A program made the position numbers and the translations under genes. This document shows positions 1 through 9,385 of a stretch of 64,000 nucleotides of DNA, one piece after another. The notes beneath the pieces were generated by a model. It worked only from the letters and a program-made list of their open reading frames with translations, did no database searches and had not been told where the DNA came from. The DNA lies in contig CAZRBG010000002.1 of the NCBI GenBank assembly GCA_964598225.1, positions 1-64,000 of the forward strand, read 5' to 3'. The DNA is from SG8-4 sp964598225 (GTDB taxonomy: Bacteria; Planctomycetota; Phycisphaerae; Sedimentisphaerales; Anaerobacaceae). Numbering within the stretch: position 1 is the first letter of the stretch; every line of letters starts with the position of its first letter.

Positions 1-167
1 GTCGTCAAATTGCCCATTACGCCTTTAAATTTTCAACTTTGCAAAAGTCCAGTTAGGAAAATTTTCGGATCATCCTTGATAAACGGCAATATCAGCATTA
101 GAATTCATTGCTTTGTCATAATTAGCCTGTCGGCGGAAAAAGTTGCCGAGGCGAAAGGAGCAAAACG

Positions 168-2117
168 ATGCAAAAGCTGACCCCGATATCACGTCAGATA
201 TCAAATCTCAAATCTCGAATTTCCAAGCTCGCGCTGACCGCAGCCGGAGTACTGTTGAATTTCCGAAGAGCATCAAAAACTTCCCTTGCCTTGCGTCTCG
301 CATTTTTCGTCTTGATCTTTGCCATATTATCCCAGTCGGTCACCTGCGCTCAATCTCAGCCGATAATAACGGTCGAGGCGGGTCACTACACAAGGGTAGA
401 TACGCCGGTCTCGCTCGATCTGAACGGCGTGCCGGGAGTAGGTTTTCCGACCGATAAGCTTCGGCTGGTAGAAATCAAAGGCTCGCAGCGGATCGACGTG
501 CCCGTACAATTAGAGCCCGGCAGCCCGCCGCGACTGTGGTGGGTGCTCTCCGGCACAACGCCGGCGGGAACGACGCGAACGTACGAACTTCTCAAGGGCG
601 ATGCCGATAATGCCGTCAATGTCAGTGCTGCAAAGGACGAAAAGGTCCTGAGGATCGAAAAGAACGGCAAAAAAGTTCTGAGCTACAATCACGCCATCGT
701 CCCGCCGCCTCCCGGACAGAGCGAGCTATACGAACGCAGCGCCTTTATCCATCCGCTTTGGTCGCCGGCCGGGTCGGTGCTGACAAATATCCACCCGCCG
801 GACCATTACCACCACCTGGGAATCTGGATGCCCTGGACGAAAACCAAGTTCAGGGGCAAAGAGGTGGATTTTTGGAACCTCGGCAAAGGCGAGGGAACCG
901 TTCGCTTCGAGAGATTTCTGTCAAGGACAAGCGGGCCGGTCTTCGGCGGATTCGCGGCCGAGCACGATCACGTGGCGCTGAAGACCGCCGGCGGTGAGAC
1001 AGTCGTGCTGAAAGAAAACTGGGACGTGCGAGTTTACGATGTAGGTGGCCCGGAAGACGGTTATTGGCTCTGGGACCTTGTCTCGACCCAGCGCTGCGTC
1101 GCGGACAGCCCGCTGAAACTCGAGAAGTATCGTTACGGCGGCTTCGGATACCGCGCCACCGCCGACTGGAAGGGCGATACGGCGGCGTATCTGACCAGCA
1201 CCGGCAAGACCCGCAAAGACGGCCACGCCACCCGCGCTCGATGGTGCGACACCGCCGGCGTCTCCGACGGCGACTGGAAGGGCGTAACGTTCCTCAGCCA
1301 CCCGGATAACTTCCGTCACCCCGAAGCAATGCGAATCTGGCCTGGTTTCGACCAGGAAGTGTTCTTCAACTGGACCCCTGTGCAAACAGGCGATTTCGAG
1401 ATGGAGCCGGGACAGGACCATGTGTTCCGATATCGCCAGTACGTTCACGAAGGCAAAATAGACGTCGACAGGACCGAGCAGGTCTGGAACGATTACGCCC
1501 ATCCGCCGAACGTCAAGCTCGCAATGGTCCCCCCTGACGATGCGATCATGCTGTTCGGCGGCTCGGACTTTTCGCACTGGACCGCCGCCGGGCTGGGTAA
1601 GGAGATAGACTGGAAACTCGTCGGTGACGCGATGAAAATCTCGCCGAAGACCGGCAGCATAATGACAAAGCAGAATTTCACCGATTTCAAGATGCACCTG
1701 GAGTTCAAGACTCCGCTGCTGCCGCCCGGCGTCAAAGGACAGGGTCGCGGCAACAGCGGCGTCTACATCCAGCGCCGATACGAGCTTCAGATTCTCGATT
1801 CCTTCGGCGAGCCTCCACGAAAGAACGAATGTGCATCGATATACAAGAGAAAGGCGCCGGACAGAAACGTCTGCCGGATGCCGAACCGCTGGCAGAGCTA
1901 CGACGTCATCTTCCACGCGGCGAAATTCGAAGGCAACGAAAGGAAAAAGAAGGCCCGAATCACGGTCTGGCACAACGGGATCCTGGTTCACGACGATTAC
2001 CCGATCCCGAACAAAACCGGCGCCGGCAAGCCGGAAGGACCCGATCCGCTGCCGATCCTGCTCCAGGACCACGGCAACGAAGTATCGTTCAGAAACATCT
2101 GGATAGAGGAACTCTAA
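168..2117 (+). CDS. DUF6807 (PmoA-like) protein fused to DUF1080 domain
   Basis: Exported 649-residue two-domain protein. After a basic leader, a hydrophobic segment at about residues 42-60 (ending near SVTCAQS) looks like a signal peptide. Residues about 65-445 resemble the DUF6807 family, often labelled methane oxygenase PmoA although it has no shown link to methane, with the typical HPPDHYHHLGIW stretch. Residues about 455-649 are DUF1080 (3-keto-disaccharide hydrolase fold), seen in LFGGSDFSHW, GNSGVYIQ and the FRNIWIEEL ending. ATG 168 follows an AGGAG site. An in-frame TTG at 255 behind GGAG would give a more normal signal peptide. Another DUF6807 gene follows 14 bp downstream, so the two are probably co-transcribed. 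Role in glycoside processing is inferred from family and context. Confidence 0.85.
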   Translation: MQKLTPISRQISNLKSRISKLALTAAGVLLNFRRASKTSLALRLAFFVLIFAILSQSVTCAQSQPIITVEAGHYTRVDTPVSLDLNGVPGVGFPTDKLRLVEIKGSQRIDVPVQLEPGSPPRLWWVLSGTTPAGTTRTYELLKGDADNAVNVSAAKDEKVLRIEKNGKKVLSYNHAIVPPPPGQSELYERSAFIHPLWSPAGSVLTNIHPPDHYHHLGIWMPWTKTKFRGKEVDFWNLGKGEGTVRFERFLSRTSGPVFGGFAAEHDHVALKTAGGETVVLKENWDVRVYDVGGPEDGYWLWDLVSTQRCVADSPLKLEKYRYGGFGYRATADWKGDTAAYLTSTGKTRKDGHATRARWCDTAGVSDGDWKGVTFLSHPDNFRHPEAMRIWPGFDQEVFFNWTPVQTGDFEMEPGQDHVFRYRQYVHEGKIDVDRTEQVWNDYAHPPNVKLAMVPPDDAIMLFGGSDFSHWTAAGLGKEIDWKLVGDAMKISPKTGSIMTKQNFTDFKMHLEFKTPLLPPGVKGQGRGNSGVYIQRRYELQILDSFGEPPRKNECASIYKRKAPDRNVCRMPNRWQSYDVIFHAAKFEGNERKKKARITVWHNGILVHDDYPIPNKTGAGKPEGPDPLPILLQDHGNEVSFRNIWIEEL

Positions 2118-2131
2118 GAAAGGCTGAGAAA

Positions 2132-3406
2132 ATGAAAATCAGGATTCGATATTTAAACGTAATAGCTTTTGCGACCGTCGCTATGGTCTGGAGTGTCGCG
2201 AGCGGCGCCGAGATAATTGCTCAGGTCAGAGTTTCATCGCCGGATAATGATTGTTTCGATGTTCCTCTTCATGCCGAGATCGACCTTCCTGAAAGATTGG
2301 TCGGTGTACCTCTTGAAAAAATCGAAGTCAAGGTCACGCAGTTCAGCGATAAATTTAAGACCGTCTCTGCGCCGGGACAGCTTGCTCACAATGATAAAGG
2401 GCAAGTAGAAGTCTGGTGGGTAGCCCCGCATCTTGAAGCAAACAGCAAAACCACATGGACTGTCGGCGTACCGGTCCCGGACCGGCCTAACACCGACTTT
2501 GGCCCTGTTAATGCTTTCTCGTGGAGGAACAAGGAGGCAGAATACCTCGATTTGCTTTTCGACGGCAGTAAAGTCACGCGATACATGTACGCCCACGAAA
2601 CGGCTACGGCGCAGAGCACGTTCGAGACATATAAGCCGTTTCATCACGTCTACGATGCCGGGGGCAATCGGCTGACCAACGGTCCGGACGGATCAAATCC
2701 GTACCCGAAACAGGGAATTCGCTACCCCCACCATCGAGGTATCTTTATAGGCTGGAACAGGCTGACTTTCGAAGAAAAGCGGTACGATCTATGGCACATG
2801 AGAGAGGTTCACCAGGTGCATCAGAAGTTCTTAAGATTAGAGGCGGGACCGGCAATGGCCAGATCGACGGCCCTTGTTCACTGGAACGACGAAGAAGAGA
2901 AGCCGATGATCGTCGAGCATCGGACGACTACGGTGTATCGACAGAGCGATCCGACCATCATGCTGATGGACTTTCACAGCGAACTTAAGGCTGTCAGAGG
3001 CGACGTTTACCTCAACGGCGATCCCGAGCACGCCGGTGTTCAATATCGCGCGCATAATGACGTCGCCGCCGGAGACAAAGAGAACAAGGCGAAGTACCTG
3101 TTCCACAAAGACGGCATCAATCCCAAGAAGGATTATAATCTCCCGTGGGCGGCAATGTCGTACGGTCTGGACAGCGGCCGCTATGTGGTTCAGCATATGA
3201 ATCATCCGGACAACCCCAAGCCGACGATTTACTCGGCCTATCGCGATTACGGACGCTTCGGAGCGTTCTTCAAGAAGGAGATACCCGGCGGCGAGAGTTT
3301 GACGGTGCGCTATCGCATCATAGTAAGCAAAGGCGATATGCCGGACCGGCAAGCGCTGGCGGAAAGATACACGGCATACGTTGAAAGCCCGAAAGTTGAG
3401 AATTAG
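2132..3406 (+). CDS. DUF6807 (PmoA-like) family exported protein
   Basis: A 424-residue protein with an N-terminal signal peptide (KIRIRYLNVIAFATVAMVWS, cleavage near SGA). The body is a full-length DUF6807 domain, with a YPHHRGIFIGWN stretch matching the HHLGIW region of the preceding gene, so the two are paralogous. The reading frame is open upstream to 1829, but that part overlaps the preceding gene in another frame. ATG 2132, behind a purine-rich stretch (AAAGGCTGAGAAA) and giving a signal peptide, is the sensible start. Reaction unknown; family members often sit beside Gfo/Idh oxidoreductases and DUF1080 proteins in Planctomycetota. Confidence 0.82.
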   Translation: MKIRIRYLNVIAFATVAMVWSVASGAEIIAQVRVSSPDNDCFDVPLHAEIDLPERLVGVPLEKIEVKVTQFSDKFKTVSAPGQLAHNDKGQVEVWWVAPHLEANSKTTWTVGVPVPDRPNTDFGPVNAFSWRNKEAEYLDLLFDGSKVTRYMYAHETATAQSTFETYKPFHHVYDAGGNRLTNGPDGSNPYPKQGIRYPHHRGIFIGWNRLTFEEKRYDLWHMREVHQVHQKFLRLEAGPAMARSTALVHWNDEEEKPMIVEHRTTTVYRQSDPTIMLMDFHSELKAVRGDVYLNGDPEHAGVQYRAHNDVAAGDKENKAKYLFHKDGINPKKDYNLPWAAMSYGLDSGRYVVQHMNHPDNPKPTIYSAYRDYGRFGAFFKKEIPGGESLTVRYRIIVSKGDMPDRQALAERYTAYVESPKVEN

Positions 3407-3497
3407 ACGGATAAGGAGATTCTATCGGATTAATATAAGATATTAGCTTTCTTGTGTTCCTATCCGGCGTGGATACCTGGTGGTAACAGCATAGGAT

Positions 3498-3566
3498 GTC
3501 ATTGCTGCGAAGGCAGGAATCCATTTGTTCGTGAGGTATCTGGATTCCTGCCTTCGCAGGAATGAC
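3498..3566. repeat. Family B palindromic repeat
   Basis: Two arms of the GTCATTCCTGCGAAGGCAGG type in opposite orientation around a short spacer form a long imperfect hairpin. Other paired copies lie at 15281-15350, 36259-36326 and 55786-55853, and single arms at about 6194, 12237, 48438 and 61676. Intergenic, with no open reading frame. Confidence 0.8.
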
Positions 3567-3586
3567 AATAACCTACTGGTGGTGAC

Positions 3587-3642
3587 GGGTGGCAGCCTCA
3601 AGGCCGGGTCGCCGCGAGCCGGCGGTCAGGGCTTGGGGCTGG
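3587..3642. repeat. Family A repeat (GGGTGGCAGCCTCA...GGGGCTGG)
   Basis: Begins GGGTGGCAGCCTCA and ends CTTGGGGCTGG, with a GC-rich core. The same ends recur at 15373-15429, 35084-35128 and 63199-63254, and inverted at 15224-15272, 35009-35064 and 63285-63329. Confidence 0.75.
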
Positions 3643-3664
3643 TCGACTCGGGCGAAATTTGCCG

Positions 3665-3693
3665 TTGCATATTAATTCAGGCAAGATTATAGT
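3665..3693 (+). promoter_or_regulatory. Putative sigma-70 promoter for the TIM-barrel gene
   Basis: TTGCAT (3665-3670) and TATAGT (3688-3693) are separated by 17 bp, about 40 bp before the ATG at 3736. Predicted by eye only. Confidence 0.45.
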
Positions 3694-3735
3694 GTGGATA
3701 AAAATCGCGAAATCAGAAATTAAGGAGAGAATCAA

Positions 3736-4734
3736 ATGGCAAGACCTGTAACACTATTCACAGGCCAGTGGGCGGACATGCCGCTGGCGGAACTGGCGGA
3801 GAAAGCGGCAAGCTGGGGCTACGACGGCCTGGAGCTGGCCTGCTGGGGCGACCACTTCGAGGTGGATAAAGCCCTCAAAGACGACAACTATTGCAAGGCC
3901 AAAAAGGATCTGCTCAAGAGTCATAATCTGAAAGTCTTCGCGATCTCGACGCACCTCGCCGGACAATCTGTCTGCGACAACATCGACGAACGGCACAAAG
4001 CGATCCTGCCGCCCGATGTCTGGGGCGACGGCGATCCCGAGGGTGTCCGCAAGCGCGCCGCCAAGGAGGTCATCAAAGCCGCCAAGGCCGCCAAGAAGCT
4101 CGGCGTAAAAGTAGTAAACGGCTTTACCGGCAGCTCCATCTGGCACCTGCTCTACTCGTTCCCGCCCGCCTCGCCGGCGATGATCGACGCCGGTTACGCG
4201 GACTTCGCCAAGAGATTTACGCCGATCCTCGATGCGTTCAAGGCCGAAGGCGTCAAGTTCGCACTTGAGGTGCATCCGACCGAGATCGCCTTCGATATAG
4301 GCACGGCTCAGCGAGCGCTCGAAGCGGTAAAGGGACACAGGTCGTTCGGCTTCAACTACGATCCGAGCCACCTGGGCTACCAGGGCGTGGACTACGTCAA
4401 GTTCATCCGCACGTTCCCGAAGCGTATTTTCCACGCGCACATGAAGGACGCCTGGTGGGGTCACGGCGACGGCACAGTCGGCGTCTTCGGCGGACATACC
4501 GAATTCGCAGATCCCCGCCGGTACTGGGACTTCCGCTCCATCGGCCACGGCGACATAAACTTCGAGGATATCGTAGTGGCCCTCAATGATATCGGCTACA
4601 AGGGGCCGCTCTCGATAGAGTGGGAAGACAGCCGAATGGACCGCGAGCACGGCGCCGAAGAGGCGTGTCAGTACATCAAGAACGCCGACTTCAAGCCCTC
4701 GCAGGTCGCCTTCGACGCGCAGTTTGACAAATAA
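3736..4734 (+). CDS. Sugar phosphate isomerase/epimerase, xylose isomerase-like TIM barrel
   Basis: A 332-residue cytoplasmic protein (no signal peptide) of the AP_endonuc_2/xylose isomerase-like family, which interconverts keto and aldo sugars or epimerises sugars with a divalent metal. The expected metal-ligand positions are visible in order: Glu in ALEVHP, Asp/His in NYDPSH, His in HAHMKD and Glu in SIEWED. ATG 3736 follows GGAGAG at good spacing. It lies between DUF6807 genes and a Tat-exported oxidoreductase, so it may act on the cytoplasmic product of that pathway. The substrate cannot be read from the sequence. Confidence 0.88.
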   Translation: MARPVTLFTGQWADMPLAELAEKAASWGYDGLELACWGDHFEVDKALKDDNYCKAKKDLLKSHNLKVFAISTHLAGQSVCDNIDERHKAILPPDVWGDGDPEGVRKRAAKEVIKAAKAAKKLGVKVVNGFTGSSIWHLLYSFPPASPAMIDAGYADFAKRFTPILDAFKAEGVKFALEVHPTEIAFDIGTAQRALEAVKGHRSFGFNYDPSHLGYQGVDYVKFIRTFPKRIFHAHMKDAWWGHGDGTVGVFGGHTEFADPRRYWDFRSIGHGDINFEDIVVALNDIGYKGPLSIEWEDSRMDREHGAEEACQYIKNADFKPSQVAFDAQFDK

Positions 4735-4886
4735 ATAATTGAAATAAAACTCTGTGGCGGGTAGCAGGCTGTTCGTAGTGTGCCCGTGAGGGCATTTAAG
4801 CCGAACGCCTTACGGCGTCACTACGAAAAAGGCTTTGGGCCTGCCACCCGGCGGCCACATAAGTCACGTAAGCAAGAGGTTATTGT

Positions 4887-6182
4887 ATGACAACTAAGAA
4901 CAGTCTTAACCGTCGCGGCTTTCTCAAGAGGACCGCCGGCTCTGCAATGGGGGCCGTGGCGCTGCCGTATTTTGTTCCGGCTTCGGTTTTGGCCGGGGCG
5001 GCGGGCGCTCCAAGCGAACGAATCACACTGGGCTTCATCGGAGCGGGAAAGCAGAGCAAGCACCTGATGAGGTCTTTCCTCAACTCGTCGGGCACGCACG
5101 TCGTCGCCGCCTGCGACGTTGACAAGTTGAAGCTGGCTCGGGGCAAAGGAATCGTCGAAGACCACTACGCCAAAAAGAACGGCGGCTCGTACAAAGGCTG
5201 CGATACCTACGGCGACTTTCGCGATTTACTCGACCGGGACGATATCGACGCCGTCGTGATCTCAACCCCCGACCACTGGCACGCAATAACGGTAATCCGG
5301 TCGGCGCAGGCCGGCAAGGATATTTACTGCGAAAAACCGCTGTCTGAGACTATTGAAGAGGCAAGGACAATGGTCAACGCCGTGCGTCGTTACGGGCGCG
5401 TCTTTCAGACCGGCAGCATGCAGCGCTCGGACTGGCACTTCCGCCTGGGCTGCGAGCTTGTTCGCAACGGCTACATCGGAGAGCTCAAGCACGTTACCGT
5501 CGGCGTCGGCGGGCCGCCGGCGACGCCTCCGCTGCCCGCCCAGCCGGTGCCGGATTATCTCGACTGGAATATGTGGGTCGGCCCGGCGCCGTGGAGACCG
5601 TACAACAAGGAGCTGTCGCCGCACCTTAGCTGGGACGGCTTCCCGCACTGGCGCAACAACTGGCGGTTCGGCGGCGGAGGAATGACCGACTGGGGCGCGC
5701 ACCATTTCGACATCGCCCAGTGGGGAATTGGAATGGACGAAAGCGGCCCGGTGGAGATCATACCGCCCGACGGCAAAGAATACAAGGTACTCACGTACAA
5801 GTACGCTAACGGCGTAACGATGACCCGCGACAAGGCCAACGGTGTCCTCTTCACCGGAACCGAAGGAAAGGTCGAGACGAACCGAGGGCATCTGCGCACA
5901 TGGCCGGATGAACTCAAGGACAAGAAGATCGGCCCTAATGAAATACATCTATACGAAAGCAAAAACCACTACGTCGACTGGCTCGATGCGATCCGCAATC
6001 GCACCAGGCCGATCTGCGATATCGAGACAGGCTGCCGTTCGGTAAGCGTCTGCCATCTGGGCAACATAGCCTACAAACTCAAGCGCCCGCTCAGGTGGGA
6101 TCCCGAGCAGGAGGTGTTCGTCGGCGACGTAGACGCCAACCGTATGCTCTCGAGGCCGATGCGGGCGCCGTGGCACTTGTGA
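4887..6182 (+). CDS. Tat-exported Gfo/Idh/MocA family oxidoreductase
   Basis: A 431-residue NAD(P)-dependent sugar oxidoreductase. The twin-arginine signal (NRRGFLKRT then a hydrophobic stretch to about residue 36) sends the folded, cofactor-loaded enzyme across the membrane. The Rossmann motif is LGFIGAGKQSK and the active-site loop IYCEKPL keeps the EKP lysine. The C-terminal half has the WRNNWRFGGGGMTDWGAHHFD substrate-domain signature. The C-terminus (LSRPMRAPWHL) resembles that of the gene at 29941, so these two form a subgroup separate from the tandem array at 9386-15200. The likely role is oxidation of a sugar hydroxyl to a ketone; substrate unknown. Confidence 0.9.
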   Translation: MTTKNSLNRRGFLKRTAGSAMGAVALPYFVPASVLAGAAGAPSERITLGFIGAGKQSKHLMRSFLNSSGTHVVAACDVDKLKLARGKGIVEDHYAKKNGGSYKGCDTYGDFRDLLDRDDIDAVVISTPDHWHAITVIRSAQAGKDIYCEKPLSETIEEARTMVNAVRRYGRVFQTGSMQRSDWHFRLGCELVRNGYIGELKHVTVGVGGPPATPPLPAQPVPDYLDWNMWVGPAPWRPYNKELSPHLSWDGFPHWRNNWRFGGGGMTDWGAHHFDIAQWGIGMDESGPVEIIPPDGKEYKVLTYKYANGVTMTRDKANGVLFTGTEGKVETNRGHLRTWPDELKDKKIGPNEIHLYESKNHYVDWLDAIRNRTRPICDIETGCRSVSVCHLGNIAYKLKRPLRWDPEQEVFVGDVDANRMLSRPMRAPWHL

Positions 6183-6273
6183 AATTGACTATTGCCCCTG
6201 CCTTCGCAGGGATGACAATAATATTGATTATTGACTATTGTTTACGGGCGTATGACTGAGAAAGGGTATAGGA

Positions 6274-7911
6274 ATGAATAAACGAATGAGACTAACACAC
6301 GCCGTTTTGGCGGGCTTCTTGAGCTTGTCGCTGCTCCTGGGTACTCTGCAGGCGGCTTCGCCGGAGAAGCTGCGCGACCTCAAGCCCGAGGAAATTCAGA
6401 AGATAAAGCAGGCGATGCCGGGCAAGCCGACGGTCAAGCCGGACGAGCCTCGCAAGATGCTGGTCTTCTGGCGATGCGAGGGGTTCTATCATAAGAGCAT
6501 CCCGGTCGTCAACGAGGCGCTCAAGATAATGGGCAAAAAGACCGCCGCATTCGAGGTTACCGAATGCACGGACGATTACTCGGTATTCACGCCGGAAAAG
6601 CTCAGGCAGTTCGACGCCGTGTGTCTGAATAATACGACGCACCTGAAGTTCGATCCCCAAGAGACGCCCGAACGCTGCAAGGCCCTGATGGATTTTGTGA
6701 AAGGTGGAAAGGGTATTGTCGGCGTTCATGCCGCGACGGACAATTTCTACAAATGGCCCGAGGGGATGGAAATGATGGGCGGCAAGTTCACGGGTCATCC
6801 CTGGGGAGGCGGCGGAACCTGGGCGATCAGGATCGACCGGCCCGACCACCCGCTCGTAGCGGCGTTCGAAGGCGAGGGGTTCAAGGTAAAAGACGAGATT
6901 TACCGCACCGATCCGCCTCTCTATTCACGCGATAAGCAGCTCGTTCTGATGAGTCTGGATATGAGCGACCCGAAGACCAAGGCCAGAGCACAGAAGCCGT
7001 CCGACGCCGATACCGGCATCAGTTGGATAAAGACGGTCGGCGACGGCCGCGTGTTCTACTGCTCGCTGGGACACAACAACGAAATCTTTATGAACCCCAA
7101 GATTTTGCAGCACTATCTCGACGGGATTCAATTCGCATTCGGCGACTACGACGTTGATACGACACCGAAACCTCCGGTAAGTTCAGGAAAGGGATCAGAA
7201 ATGGAACCAAAAGTGCAGGAATTATTGAGTAAGATAAAAAGCTACGACTGGGGTCAAAGCCGCGTAGCGCTGACGGAGATGAGCGAGATTATCCGCAAAG
7301 CTCACGGCGACAAGGCCGAGCTGGCAAAGCTCGAAAAGGCCCTTCTGGGCGTGCTGGAATTCGACGCCAAGCGGGCGGGCAAACAGTACGTCTGCCGCGA
7401 GCTGAGTCTTATCGGCACCGAGCAGTCCGTACCGGTCTTAGCCGGGATGCTGACCGACCAGGAGACCTCGGATATGGCCCGCTACGCTCTGGAGCGTATC
7501 GGCGGTGAGGCCGTCGATGAGGCCCTGCGAGGCGCTCTTGGCAAAGCCAGAGGCAAGGCAAAGATCGGCATCGTGAACTCTCTCGGCCGTCGCGGCGACG
7601 AAAAGGCCGTCCGCCCTCTGAGCAGACTGGTCACCAGAAACAACGAACAGCTCGCCGCCGCTGCCGCCGCAGCGCTCGGCAGGATCGCAACACCGCAAGC
7701 CGCCGGTGCTTTGGCCGAGGCCAAGAATAAAACCGAAGGCAAGGTGCGGATGGCCGTGCTCGATGCTTATTTGAAGTGTGCCGACAGGATGCTCGCCGAC
7801 GGCGAGAAGACCGCCGCCATGGCTATCTACGGTGCGCTTCGCAGCGAAGACATGCCCAAATCGATTCGCACCGCCGCGACCACAGGTATGCTCAACGCGG
7901 CCAAACAGTAA
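6274..7911 (+). CDS. ThuA-domain protein with C-terminal HEAT repeats
   Basis: An exported 545-residue protein with a signal peptide at residues 1-27 (ending LQAAS). A ThuA-like domain, with a glutamine-amidotransferase-like fold, spans about residues 60-290 (WRCEGFYHKS, GKGIVGVHAATDNFY, GKFTGHPWGGGGTW, GRVFYCSLGHNN). Residues about 315-545 are alanine-rich helical HEAT repeats. ThuA works with the Gfo/Idh protein ThuB in trehalose utilisation through 3-keto intermediates, which fits the neighbouring oxidoreductases. The HEAT part resembles the following gene, 9 bp downstream, so the two probably form one transcript. Confidence 0.87.
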   Translation: MNKRMRLTHAVLAGFLSLSLLLGTLQAASPEKLRDLKPEEIQKIKQAMPGKPTVKPDEPRKMLVFWRCEGFYHKSIPVVNEALKIMGKKTAAFEVTECTDDYSVFTPEKLRQFDAVCLNNTTHLKFDPQETPERCKALMDFVKGGKGIVGVHAATDNFYKWPEGMEMMGGKFTGHPWGGGGTWAIRIDRPDHPLVAAFEGEGFKVKDEIYRTDPPLYSRDKQLVLMSLDMSDPKTKARAQKPSDADTGISWIKTVGDGRVFYCSLGHNNEIFMNPKILQHYLDGIQFAFGDYDVDTTPKPPVSSGKGSEMEPKVQELLSKIKSYDWGQSRVALTEMSEIIRKAHGDKAELAKLEKALLGVLEFDAKRAGKQYVCRELSLIGTEQSVPVLAGMLTDQETSDMARYALERIGGEAVDEALRGALGKARGKAKIGIVNSLGRRGDEKAVRPLSRLVTRNNEQLAAAAAAALGRIATPQAAGALAEAKNKTEGKVRMAVLDAYLKCADRMLADGEKTAAMAIYGALRSEDMPKSIRTAATTGMLNAAKQ

Positions 7912-7920
7912 GAGCCTGAT

Positions 7921-9270
7921 ATGAAGATCAAGTATACTATTTGCAGCACGTTGGCTTTGTCGCTTCTGTGCCTTTGCGGCGTCGCTCGTTCGCAGCAGCA
8001 TGAAGCCGTCAAGATGGTGCTCGATATCCTCAAGAGCGGCGACCAGGACATGCAGTCGGTGGCTATCTCGATGGTCAAAGATATGCCCGGCGAGGACGTA
8101 ACGAAAGCTCTCGCGGCAGAGCTTCCGAATCTCTCGCCGAAAAGTCAGGTGCAGCTTATCTCGGCGCTCGGAGACCGCGGCGACGCCGCGGCCCGGCCCG
8201 CGGTTGTAGATGCTGCGAAGTCGGAAAACCAGTCCGTGCGAATCGCGGCCCTGCGAGCACTGGGCCAATTAGGCGACAAAACAACCGTAACCCTGCTGGC
8301 ACAGGCGGCGGCCGACGCTGCCGGCGCCGAGCAAAAGGCCGCTCGCGACAGCCTTTACCGGCTGCGCGGCGAAAATGTGGATCAGGTGGTCCTCGATGAA
8401 ATCGCGAAAGCCGATGCCGATGTCAAAGTCGAGCTGATCGGCGCCGTGGGCCATCGAAACATCGGCGCCGGAGTAAAGCCACTGTTGAAAACGGCAAGAG
8501 ACGGCAGCCGCAAGATCAGGACCGAATCTTTCCGCGTTCTCAAAGTCATCGCCGAGCCGGAACATTTACCCGCTCTGGTCGAGCTTCTCATAGAAGCCGA
8601 GACTTCTTCGGATCGCCGTGAATGCCAAAAAACCGTTGCCGCCGTCGCTCACAAAATCGAGCAAAAGAATAAGCAGGCTCAGGCCGTGCTTAAAGCGCTG
8701 CCCGAGGTCGAAAAGGCCGAGAGCCGATGCGCCCTGCTCGGCGCTCTCGGCAAGATCGGAGACAGCACGGCGCTGCCGGTACTGACGGCCGCACTGAAGG
8801 AAAAGAATCCTGACATTCAAACCGCTGCGATTCGCTCGCTGGCCGAATGGCCGACGCCCGAACCGCTGCCGGAGCTGTTGAAAGTAGCCGAAACCGCCGA
8901 CAATAATCTGCACAAGATTCTGGCTTTGCGCGGATTCGTACGCCTGCTCGGGCTCGAAAGCAAACGGCCGGCCGAAAAGACGGTCGAGATGTACAAAAAG
9001 GCGATGAGCCTGGCGCCGAACGCTGTCGAAAAGCGAAGAGTACTCTCAGGCCTGGCCAAGACCAAATCCCGCGAAGCGCTCGAAATGGCCGCCGAATACC
9101 TCGACGATCCGAATCTTTCCAGAGAAGCGGAATACGCCGTGGTCAAAATCGCCGAAGGCATCGCGAGCGACTATCCCGAACTCGCAAAGAATACGCTGAA
9201 GAAAATCATCGAGCAGACAAAGAACGATATACTGTGCAAGCAGGCGCAGGAAATTTTAGACGAGTTGTAA
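7921..9270 (+). CDS. Exported HEAT-repeat protein
   Basis: A 449-residue protein with a signal peptide (cleavage near residue 24, VARSQQ) followed by helical HEAT/PBS-lyase-like repeats along its whole length (units such as LISALGDRGDAAARPAV and LLGALGKIGDSTALPVL). No catalytic motif was seen. It starts 9 bp after the ThuA-HEAT gene, whose C-terminal part it resembles, suggesting duplication of the repeat module. Such proteins usually form protein-binding scaffolds; the partner here is unknown. Confidence 0.8.
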   Translation: MKIKYTICSTLALSLLCLCGVARSQQHEAVKMVLDILKSGDQDMQSVAISMVKDMPGEDVTKALAAELPNLSPKSQVQLISALGDRGDAAARPAVVDAAKSENQSVRIAALRALGQLGDKTTVTLLAQAAADAAGAEQKAARDSLYRLRGENVDQVVLDEIAKADADVKVELIGAVGHRNIGAGVKPLLKTARDGSRKIRTESFRVLKVIAEPEHLPALVELLIEAETSSDRRECQKTVAAVAHKIEQKNKQAQAVLKALPEVEKAESRCALLGALGKIGDSTALPVLTAALKEKNPDIQTAAIRSLAEWPTPEPLPELLKVAETADNNLHKILALRGFVRLLGLESKRPAEKTVEMYKKAMSLAPNAVEKRRVLSGLAKTKSREALEMAAEYLDDPNLSREAEYAVVKIAEGIASDYPELAKNTLKKIIEQTKNDILCKQAQEILDEL

Positions 9271-9282
9271 TAGAAATCTGCA

Positions 9283-9331
9283 GGGTGGGGCCTGCCCCAC
9301 CATCATCGAGCGGTGGGGCAAGCCCCACCTT
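9283..9331. repeat. Family C repeat (GGTGGGGCnnGCCCCACC)
   Basis: Two short palindromes built on GTGGGGC/GCCCCAC with a spacer. Similar elements lie at 10756-10804, 13788-13838, 19216-19281, 44024-44056, 46594-46621 and 59292-59319. Copies at 9283, 10756 and 13788 sit between the tandem oxidoreductase genes. Confidence 0.7.
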
Positions 9332-9385
9332 ACGTTATCGCAATTTTGATATCTAGTATTTGATTTTGACACGTGGGGTGTTCTC

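Larger units (their letters stand above)
3407..3735. other. Intergenic region with two repeat elements and a promoter
   Basis: No gene seen. The space holds an inverted B-type repeat (3498-3566), an A-type repeat (3587-3642) and a likely promoter for the next gene (3665-3693). Confidence 0.6.

Noticed and set aside
1829..2131. N-terminal extension of the second DUF6807 gene
   Set aside because: It overlaps the DUF1080 coding region of the preceding gene in another frame; the signal peptide begins at ATG 2132.
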